Below are positions 59,126-64,000 of a DNA stretch of 64,000 nucleotides, piece by piece. Source of the stretch: Streptomyces sp. NBC_01116. GTDB taxonomy: Bacteria > Actinomycetota > Actinomycetes > Streptomycetales > Streptomycetaceae. Position 1 is the first letter of the stretch; every line of letters begins with the position of its first letter. The position numbers were made by a program, and so were the translations under genes. The stretch lies in the NCBI RefSeq assembly GCF_041435495.1, contig NZ_CP108644.1, positions 992,001-1,056,000 of the forward strand, read 5' to 3'. The notes below the pieces were generated by a model. That model was not told the origin of the DNA, made no database searches, and was given only the letters and a program-made list of their open reading frames with translations.

Positions 59126-60109
59126 ATGTCCACCGCACCCAACCGCCGCGCGGTGGCGGTGATCCTGCTGATCCCCCTGATGGTGACGCTCACCCTCTGG
59201 GCCTTCGCCTGGCCCGCCGCCCGGATCGCGCCGCACGACCTCCCGATCGGGGTCGCGGGCCCGGCACCGGCGGCCCAGCAGCTGGAACAGCGCTTCGAGC
59301 AGCGCGACGGCGCGTTCGAGGTGCACCGCTTCGACGACGAGGCGGCCGCCCGCACCGCGATCGAGGACCGGGTCGTATACGGAGCCGTCGTCGTCACCCC
59401 GCAGGGGCCGCACCTGCTCACCGCCTCGGCGGCGAGCCCCGTCGTCTCCCAGCTGCTGCGCGAGGCCGTGACGGCGTCCGCGCCCGAGGACACGCCGGTC
59501 CGGGTCACCGATGTGGTCGCCGCGGCGCCCGGGGACCCGCGCGGCAGCGCACTCGGCGCGAGCGTCCTGCCGCTGGCCCTCGCGGGCATGGCGGCCGGAG
59601 CGGTCGTCACCCTGATGGGACTGCGCGGGGCGCGGGCCGCGGTGACCCTCGCCGGGTCGGCCGGACTGGTCGGCCTCGCCGCCGCCGCCGTGGCGCACAG
59701 CTGGCTCGGTGTGATCACGGGCGACTGGTGGACGGAGGCGGGAGCGATCGCGCTCACCGTGCTGGCCATCGGTTCGGCGGTGGCCGGGATCGCCGCCCTG
59801 TTCGGGCCGCGCGGCATCGGACTCGGCGCGCTGCTGATGGTCCTGCTGGGCAACCCCTTCTCCGGGGTCACGAGCGCACCGGAGTTGCTGCCCGAGCCCG
59901 TGGGCGCGATCGGCCAGTGGCTCCCGCCGGGCGCGGGCGGTTCACTGCTCCGCTCGGTCGCCTTCTTCGACGGGAGCGCGGCGGGCGGCGCCGTGCTGAC
60001 GCTCTCGCTGTGGTCGCTGTTCGGCCTGGCGGCGGTGCTGTTCGCCCGCCGGGCGCCGACGGCGGCTCAGCCGGCCGAACCCGCGCGGGAGCCGGCCCTG
60101 ACCGGCTGA
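59126..60109 (+). CDS. YhgE/Pip-like ABC-2-type membrane protein
   Basis: 327-residue membrane protein of the ABC-2 permease/YhgE group. A first membrane segment (AVILLIPLMVTLTLWAFAWPA) precedes a ~110-residue extracytoplasmic domain, then five hydrophobic segments with ALAGMAAGAVVTLMGL and GIAALFGPRGIG and SVAFFDGSAAGGAVL. The ATG at 59126 follows GAGG. No ATPase gene lies beside it, so it may act alone or with a distant ATPase. Controlled, by position, by the divergent TetR protein. Confidence 0.8.
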   Translation: MSTAPNRRAVAVILLIPLMVTLTLWAFAWPAARIAPHDLPIGVAGPAPAAQQLEQRFEQRDGAFEVHRFDDEAAARTAIEDRVVYGAVVVTPQGPHLLTASAASPVVSQLLREAVTASAPEDTPVRVTDVVAAAPGDPRGSALGASVLPLALAGMAAGAVVTLMGLRGARAAVTLAGSAGLVGLAAAAVAHSWLGVITGDWWTEAGAIALTVLAIGSAVAGIAALFGPRGIGLGALLMVLLGNPFSGVTSAPELLPEPVGAIGQWLPPGAGGSLLRSVAFFDGSAAGGAVLTLSLWSLFGLAAVLFARRAPTAAQPAEPAREPALTG

Positions 60110-60131
60110 GCGCCGGAACCACGTCGGCCGA

Positions 60132-60165
60132 GCCGGGTGCCCCTCCCTCGGGAGGGGCACCCGGC
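60132..60165. terminator. Strong hairpin terminator
   Basis: Perfect 15-bp stem GCCGGGTGCCCCTCC/GGAGGGGCACCCGGC with loop CTCG, 22 bases after the YhgE-like gene and before the convergent antitoxin gene. Confidence 0.85.
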
Positions 60166-60194
60166 TTCGCGCTGTCCCCGGGGCCGTCGCGGTC

Positions 60195-60479
60195 TCAGCC
60201 GTCCCGGCCGTCGTGGGGGCGGTGCTCGGCGGCGATGCCGAACCTGCGCCGTTCGCCCTGAGCGGAGGACGCGGAGCCGATCGAGGAGACCGAGCTGATC
60301 ACCTGCTCCTCGGCGGCGGACTCCTCCTCTTCGAGTCGTTGCAGGTCAGCTGCGGAAACCAGCGCGATGAGCGGCTTGCCGTGCCGCGTCACCACCACGC
60401 GTTCGCCGCCGTAGACAACGCGGTTGATCAGTTCGGCGAGCTCCGCCCGTGCTTGCGTCACCGGAATCTCGTAGGCCAT
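60195..60479 (-). CDS. Phd/YefM-family type II antitoxin (no toxin gene beside it)
   Basis: 94-residue antitoxin. [20 protein letters not shown] and [20 protein letters not shown] are the DNA-binding Phd/YefM fold; the C-terminal ~40 residues, Glu- and Ser-rich, would be the toxin-binding tail. ATG 60479 is the better start; two further codons upstream include another ATG. Normally a RelE/YoeB or Doc toxin follows, but none lies within the ~85 bases to the YhgE gene or elsewhere nearby. It is divergent from a ClpP paralogue, and a TGTAC palindrome lies in between. Confidence 0.85.
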   Translation of the reverse strand: MAYEIPVTQARAELAELINRVVYGGERVVVTRHGKPLIALVSAADLQRLEEEESAAEEQVISSVSSIGSASSAQGERRRFGIAAEHRPHDGRDG

Positions 60480-60498
60480 AGTCCCCATCATAACCTTC

Positions 60499-60513
60499 TG
60501 TACGTCCTGTACA
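60499..60513. promoter_or_regulatory. TGTAC palindrome in the antitoxin/clpP divergent promoter
   Basis: Perfect inverted repeat TGTAC-GTCCT-GTACA. YefM-type antitoxins recognise TGTACA cores in their own promoters, so this is the likely autoregulatory site; bound here it could also affect the divergent clpP-like gene. Confidence 0.65.
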
Positions 60514-60564
60514 TTTTTTACGGACGAACAGACGGATGGTCAGTTCCAGGAGAGAGGCACCGCC

Positions 60565-61170
60565 ATGATCCGCCCCGACGCCCGCTACGTACTGCCGGAG
60601 TTCACCGAGCGCACCGCGACCGGAACCCGGACGCTGGACCCGTACTCCAAGCTGCTGTCCGAGCGGATCGTCTTCCTCGGGACCCCGGTCGACGACGTCG
60701 CCGCGAGCGACCTCATCGCCCAGTTCATGTATCTGGAGCACGCCGATCCGGACCGGCCCCTGTCGCTCTACATCAACTCCCCCGGCGGCACGTTCCAGGC
60801 GATGGCCGCGGTCTACGACACGATGCGGTTCCTCACCTGCGAGGTGGAGACCTTCTGCCTGGGGCAGGCGGGCTCGTACGCGGCGGCCCTGCTGGCGGCC
60901 GGGGCGAAGGGGCGCCGACATGCGCTGCCCGGCGCGCGGGTAGTCATCCAGCAGCCCGCGATGGAGGAGCCGATGCGGGGCCAGCCGTCCGACCTGGAGA
61001 TCCACGCGCGCGAACTGGTGCGCACCCGCGAGATGTTCGCGGCCATGCTGGTCCGGGACACGGGCCGGACCGCGGAGCAGGTCACCGCCGACATCGAGCG
61101 CGACACCATCCTCGACGCCGAGGCCGCCCTCGCCTACGGGCTGGTCGACCACGTCGTGGAGAACCGCTGA
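60565..61170 (+). CDS. ClpP-family protease subunit paralogue with His-to-Gln change at the active site
   Basis: 201-residue ClpP-type subunit. Start [29 protein letters not shown] motif [14 protein letters not shown], and nucleophile in [16 protein letters not shown] (Ser104). The catalytic His motif (M/V-I-H-Q-P) reads VVIQQP: residue 129, 25 after the Ser, is Gln (codon CAG). The Asp is retained in IERDTILDA (Asp180). The usual GQAAS is GQAGS. It could be an inactive or weakly active ring subunit partnering another ClpP. GGAGAG precedes the ATG. A 101-residue gene follows. Confidence 0.9.
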   Translation: MIRPDARYVLPEFTERTATGTRTLDPYSKLLSERIVFLGTPVDDVAASDLIAQFMYLEHADPDRPLSLYINSPGGTFQAMAAVYDTMRFLTCEVETFCLGQAGSYAAALLAAGAKGRRHALPGARVVIQQPAMEEPMRGQPSDLEIHARELVRTREMFAAMLVRDTGRTAEQVTADIERDTILDAEAALAYGLVDHVVENR

Positions 61171-61207
61171 CTCTCCCGGCCGCCGTACGACGCGAGGTGA
61201 AACGCCG

Positions 61208-61513
61208 ATGGAGCCAACCGATTTCCCACCCTTGCCCGCACTGACCCGCGCCGAGGGCGAGCTCGTCGACTGCTACCTGGCCGTGCTCGACCAGGTGGGC
61301 CGGATCAATCCGGCCCGCGGCAGCGACACCTACAGCGCGCTGCGGGCCGCCCAGGCCCTGGCCTCCCGGGCCGCGGCCCTGCGCGACGCCCTGGCCCTGA
61401 TGCACGAGCGCGGCGAGTCGCGGATCCACGCCGCCACCCTGGCGCGGGCCCTGCGCGTCCTCGACGGGGAGCGCAGGGCGGGCCGGGTCGCGATGCCACC
61501 GCCCGTGAACTGA
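61208..61513 (+). CDS. Hypothetical protein downstream of the ClpP paralogue
   Basis: 101-residue acidic-to-neutral helical protein, MEPTDFPPLPALTRAEGELV onward, without membrane segment or known motif. It follows the clpP-like gene by 37 bases with no terminator between, GAGGTGAAACGCCG upstream of its ATG, so co-transcription is likely. The spacing of Ala/Leu/Arg suggests a helical bundle, maybe an adaptor or partner of the ClpP-like subunit. Function unknown. Confidence 0.7.
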   Translation: MEPTDFPPLPALTRAEGELVDCYLAVLDQVGRINPARGSDTYSALRAAQALASRAAALRDALALMHERGESRIHAATLARALRVLDGERRAGRVAMPPPVN

Positions 61514-61864
61514 CCGGCCCCGCGCACGGGGAGCGCCATACGGGAGCGGACCGGTCGGAGCCGCGCACGACACGCCCGGTCCCGGGACCGATTCTCCTCG
61601 CTCGTTCGGCGTAGACGATCACCCGCACGAGCGACGGCTCAACTTGCGTTCGGCGCGCGTTCCGTACTCGAAAAGCACGCTTTCGTCGCTGGTACGAGGG
61701 TGTGCGCCCGGCTCGCCGACGAGCGCGAATCCGACCTGTCCACCTGAATGGATCAGTGGTGAGGAGACTCACAAACCGCCGTTTCAGCTCGGAAATCCGG
61801 CACCGGGTGAGTCAAGATCCCTGGGACGACAAGCCCCCGCCACCGCGGCGGGGCGGTCCGGGCG
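61514..61864. other. Intergenic region before the riboswitch
   Basis: No supported gene. A perfect 14-base palindrome CGGTCCCGGGACCG lies at 61577-61590 and may act as a terminator of the clpP-like operon. An imperfect CGAAAAGC/GCTTTCG hairpin lies near 61668-61684. Lower GC stretches around 61760-61800 probably contain the promoter of the NlpC/P60 transcript. Confidence 0.4.
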
Positions 61865-62040
61865 GACGCCGAGTCCTGCCGCCGCCCGGATGACTGGTCG
61901 ACAGGAGTGGATCGGCAGGAGTGGAGGACCCGAGCACAACGGGCCGACCGGGAGACCGGGAAGCCCTCGGGGTGAAGCCGCGTCAGCGGCCGGGCAACTT
62001 CGCCAGCCCGAACCCGACAGGTCATCCTTCACAGGCGGCT
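61865..62040 (+). ncRNA. c-di-AMP riboswitch (ydaO-yuaA class)
   Basis: Recognised by conserved blocks in order: GAGTCCTG at the 5' side, GGAGGACCCGAGCACAACGG, CTCGGGGTGAAGCC, and near the 3' end CCCGAACCCGACAGGTCATC followed by AGGCGGC. These match the ydaO-yuaA aptamer, which binds c-di-AMP and in actinobacteria typically precedes genes for cell-wall hydrolases. Boundaries are approximate. The hydrolase start is 16 bases downstream. Confidence 0.8.
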
Positions 62041-62055
62041 GACGAAGGGTTGCGC

Positions 62056-62526
62056 ATGTCTGCGCAGGTTCATGTCCCGTCCCTGTTCGCCCGGGTCGGC
62101 ACGGCCTCGGTACTCACCCTGGCCGTGACGTCCTCGATGCTGGCGCCCGGTCTGGTGAGCGACGCCGAGGCCGCCGGCCACGCGACGAAGGCGCTGAAGG
62201 TCGCCGCGTCGAAGAAGGGGGCTCCCTACAAGTACGGAGCGGCCGGTCCCAGCCGCTTCGACTGTTCGGGGCTGACGGCCTACTCGTTCAAGAAGGCCGG
62301 CAAGAAGCTCCCCCGCACGGCACAGCAGCAGTACAACAAGACCCGCCACATCGGGAAGTCGCAGCGCAAACGCGGCGACCTCGTCTTCTTCCATTCGGGG
62401 CGCAGCGTCTACCACGTGGGCATCTACGCCGGGGCCGGGAAGATCTGGCACTCCCCCAAATCGGGGGACGTGGTGCGACTGGCCAAAATCTGGTCCAAGA
62501 GCGTCTGGTACGGACGGGTCCGCTGA
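62056..62526 (+). CDS. Secreted NlpC/P60 peptidoglycan hydrolase
   Basis: 156-residue cell-wall endopeptidase. Signal peptide ASVLTLAVTSSMLAPGLV ending at AEAA (residues ~37-40). The catalytic domain has RFDCSGLTAYSF (Cys70), VYHVGIYAG (His120) and HSPKSGD (His132), a Cys-His-His triad. It consists of the catalytic domain only, without SH3 or coiled-coil parts. ATG 62056 is 16 bases after the c-di-AMP riboswitch, so expression should respond to c-di-AMP, linking osmotic signalling to wall turnover. Confidence 0.92.
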   Translation: MSAQVHVPSLFARVGTASVLTLAVTSSMLAPGLVSDAEAAGHATKALKVAASKKGAPYKYGAAGPSRFDCSGLTAYSFKKAGKKLPRTAQQQYNKTRHIGKSQRKRGDLVFFHSGRSVYHVGIYAGAGKIWHSPKSGDVVRLAKIWSKSVWYGRVR

Positions 62527-62553
62527 CCCACCGACCGGACGCTCTTTCCGTGC

Positions 62554-62583
62554 GGGCGGCCCGGCCCTGCCTCGGGGCCGCCC
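62554..62583. terminator. Hairpin terminator after the NlpC/P60 gene
   Basis: 9-bp stem GGGCGGCCC/GGGCCGCCC with a 12-base loop, between convergent genes. Confidence 0.6.
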
Positions 62584-62601
62584 ACCACGCCCACCACGCC
62601 C

Positions 62602-63261
62602 TCAGCGCAGCAGGGGGCCGGTGACCAGCGCCAGTCCCAGACCGGTGAGCGCCACCCCGCTGCCGCCCTCGATGGCGCGGGCGGTACGCGGGCGGCGCAG
62701 CCACCGGCCCAGCCGGTCCACGAGCAGGGCGACGGCCGGGAACCAGATCAGCGCCAGCACCACCACCAGGGCCGCGAGCAGCAGGGTCCTGGGCAGCGGC
62801 GGCTGACCGTGGGGCACGAACTGCGGCAGCAGGCTGAGGAAGAGGACCGGGGCCTTCGGGTTGAGCGCGTTGGTCAGGAACCCCTGGCGCAGCGCGCGTC
62901 CGAACTCCCTGGGCACGGGCCGCCCCGGATCGCCCTCCCGTGTGCCGGAGGGCGATCCGGAGCTGTCCGGCGAGGGCCGGCGGCGGATCGCGTACAACGC
63001 GCTGATCCCGAGCCAGAGCACGTACACGCCGCCGAGCAGCTGGACGGTGCGGAAGAGCACCGGCATGGTCACCAGCACCGCGGCGAGCCCGGCGACCGCC
63101 AGCGCGGTGTGCACCAGCAGCCCTCCGGCGACGCCGAGCGCGGTGGCCAGGCCGGCGGTGCGCGATGCCAGGGCGTTGCGTACGACGACGGTGAAATCGG
63201 CGCCGGGCAGCGCGACCATGCCGGCGGCGACCCCGGTGAAGGCGATCAGTTGTGCGTCCAT
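62602..63261 (-). CDS. LysE/RhtB-family amino-acid exporter
   Basis: 219-residue membrane exporter with about six spans. GMVALPGADFTVVVRNALA, LGVAGGLLVHTALAVAG and LNPKAPVLFLSLLPQFV are the LysE/RhtB motifs (GPG/GAD region and NPK). A polar loop of ~30 residues with SPDSSGSPSGTREGD lies near residue 95. Divergent from a LysR regulator, which probably controls it. Exported amino acid unknown. Confidence 0.9.
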   Translation of the reverse strand: MDAQLIAFTGVAAGMVALPGADFTVVVRNALASRTAGLATALGVAGGLLVHTALAVAGLAAVLVTMPVLFRTVQLLGGVYVLWLGISALYAIRRRPSPDSSGSPSGTREGDPGRPVPREFGRALRQGFLTNALNPKAPVLFLSLLPQFVPHGQPPLPRTLLLAALVVVLALIWFPAVALLVDRLGRWLRRPRTARAIEGGSGVALTGLGLALVTGPLLR

Positions 63262-63284
63262 GGGTCCACCTTGGACCGACGCAG

Positions 63285-63325
63285 CCTTTAGCGTGTACTT
63301 GCAATCTTCTGGGTCTGCCTAAAGG
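63285..63325. promoter_or_regulatory. LysR-type inverted repeat between the exporter and regulator genes
   Basis: CCTTTAG at 63285-63291 and CTAAAGG at 63319-63325 are perfect inverted repeats 27 bases apart. The right arm overlaps the ribosome binding site AAAGGA of the LysR gene. Long-spaced repeats suit a LysR tetramer. Confidence 0.45.
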
Positions 63326-63334
63326 AACGCTTTC

Positions 63335-64000
63335 ATGTACGACCCGACACGGCTCGCGGCCCTCGTGGCGGTCGCGGAGGCCGGATCGATCACCCGGGCC
63401 GCCGCCCGCCTGGGCTACACCGCGCCCGCGCTCTCCCAGCAGCTGGCCAAACTGGAGCGGGAGGCCGGGGCGGCGCTGCTGGTGCGCCACCACCGCGGGG
63501 CGCGGCTGACGGCGGCGGGCGAGCTGCTGGCGGGCCGGGCCCGGCGGGTCCTGGACGAGCTGGACCAGGCGCGGCACGAGCTGGCGCGACTGGCCGGGCT
63601 CTCGGGCGGCAGACTGCGGGTGGGCACGTTCACAACGGCCGGGATCCATCTGCTGCCGCCGGTCCTGAGCGCGTTCCGGCGGGCCCATCCGGACGTCGAG
63701 CTGGCCGTCGCCGACTACGAACCGCCCGGCGGGATCGCGGCGGTGGTCGCGGGCGAGGTGGACCTCGCCCTGACCCACGCGTACGAACCGGCGGCGGCCG
63801 AGCCCCCGTCGGCGGGCGTTCTCGTCGAACCCCTGCTGGTCGAGGAGCTGGTGCTGGTCACCTCGGTGGGCCATCGGCTCTCCGAGGGCACCGGGCGGCT
63901 TCCGGTCGGCGAGCTGGCGGGGCGGCCGCTGATCAGCAGCGCGCCCTCCCATCCGCCCCGGCGCGGGGTCGAGAACGCGCTCGCCGAGGCCGGGGCGACG
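63335..64000 (+). CDS. LysR-family transcriptional regulator, partial
   Basis: First 222 residues of a LysR protein; the right window edge cuts the end. The helix-turn-helix is SITRAAARLGYTAPALSQQLAKLE (residues ~18-41, only RAAARLGYTAPALSQQ is needed). The effector domain starts GGRLRVGTFTTAGIHLLPP and contains EVDLALTHAYEP. AAAGGA lies nine bases upstream of the ATG. It is divergent from a LysE exporter, a common regulator/exporter pair. Confidence 0.9.
   Translation, partial: MYDPTRLAALVAVAEAGSITRAAARLGYTAPALSQQLAKLEREAGAALLVRHHRGARLTAAGELLAGRARRVLDELDQARHELARLAGLSGGRLRVGTFTTAGIHLLPPVLSAFRRAHPDVELAVADYEPPGGIAAVVAGEVDLALTHAYEPAAAEPPSAGVLVEPLLVEELVLVTSVGHRLSEGTGRLPVGELAGRPLISSAPSHPPRRGVENALAEAGAT

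Noticed and set aside
60195..60479. A complete toxin-antitoxin pair
   Set aside because: No RelE/YoeB/Doc/PIN-type protein is encoded next to the antitoxin on either side.
61644..62042. Protein-coding ORF overlapping the riboswitch
   Set aside because: Its sequence coincides with conserved riboswitch blocks and lacks any protein motif or ribosome binding site.
1..64000. CRISPR arrays, tRNA/rRNA genes, insertion sequences, prophage or biosynthetic gene clusters
   Set aside because: No regularly spaced repeats, tRNA-like cloverleaf, transposase, integrase or PKS/NRPS-type gene was recognised anywhere.

Overview
The window is high-GC, gene-dense actinobacterial chromosome, almost certainly from a Streptomyces-type organism. 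The evidence is strong third-position GC bias, many GTG starts, four-base ATGA/GTGA overlaps inside operons, a MurT/GatD pair, a ureABCFGD cluster without ureE, a cysteine-type leader peptide before a sulfonate operon, and a c-di-AMP riboswitch before an NlpC/P60 hydrolase. I see no rRNA, tRNA, CRISPR array, prophage, insertion sequence or secondary-metabolite cluster.

Layout. 1-3646 (minus): an ABC importer of the nickel/oligopeptide type, with lipoprotein, permease, and a permease fused to its ATPase that is cut by the left edge. 3949-8067: a metal-flavoured patch with a Met/His-rich membrane protein, a PepSY membrane protein, a truncated copper-ATPase-like HMA fragment coupled to a 74-residue membrane protein, and a tsaD copy behind a strong palindrome. 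8317-13305: a YjbQ-family gene, then the sulfonate operon ssuCBAD behind a 27-codon Cys-containing leader peptide. 13369-23712: a flavin monooxygenase, a short MltG, a 19-residue hydrophobic peptide gene, a MarR/ABC-exporter divergon, a D-lactate dehydrogenase-type flavo-iron-sulfur protein and a Tat-exported GH109-like oxidoreductase. 23872-30697: a heterodimeric ABC exporter with one degenerate ATP site, a membrane-anchored spermidine synthase-like protein and a type II NADH dehydrogenase.

30743-44190: DNA ligase (LigB type), membrane hydrolase, DEAD-box helicase, thioesterase II, a small DUF6011 protein, GH15 hydrolase, DUF389, DUF2252, ClC, GNAT and glutathione peroxidase genes. 44256-53624: acyl-CoA dehydrogenase divergent from a TetR regulator, peptide deformylase, murT-gatD (lipid II amidation), pfkA, ctaG, plsC and a sugar-epimerase-like gene. 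53732-58240 (minus): the urease operon, with a palindrome in its promoter. 58379-60109: a TetR regulator divergent from a YhgE-like membrane protein, with duplicated operators. 60195-61513: a Phd/YefM antitoxin without a visible toxin, divergent from a ClpP paralogue whose catalytic His is replaced by Gln. 61865-62526: riboswitch and NlpC/P60 hydrolase. 62602-64000: LysE exporter and divergent LysR, cut by the right edge.

Genes that act together: the importer at the left may supply nickel for the urease at the right. SsuABC import sulfonates that SsuD desulfonates. MurT/GatD amidate lipid II, and MltG and the NlpC/P60 enzyme also act on the cell wall. Several genes have a TANNNT-type -10 hexamer 6-7 bases before the start codon, which suggests leaderless transcripts.
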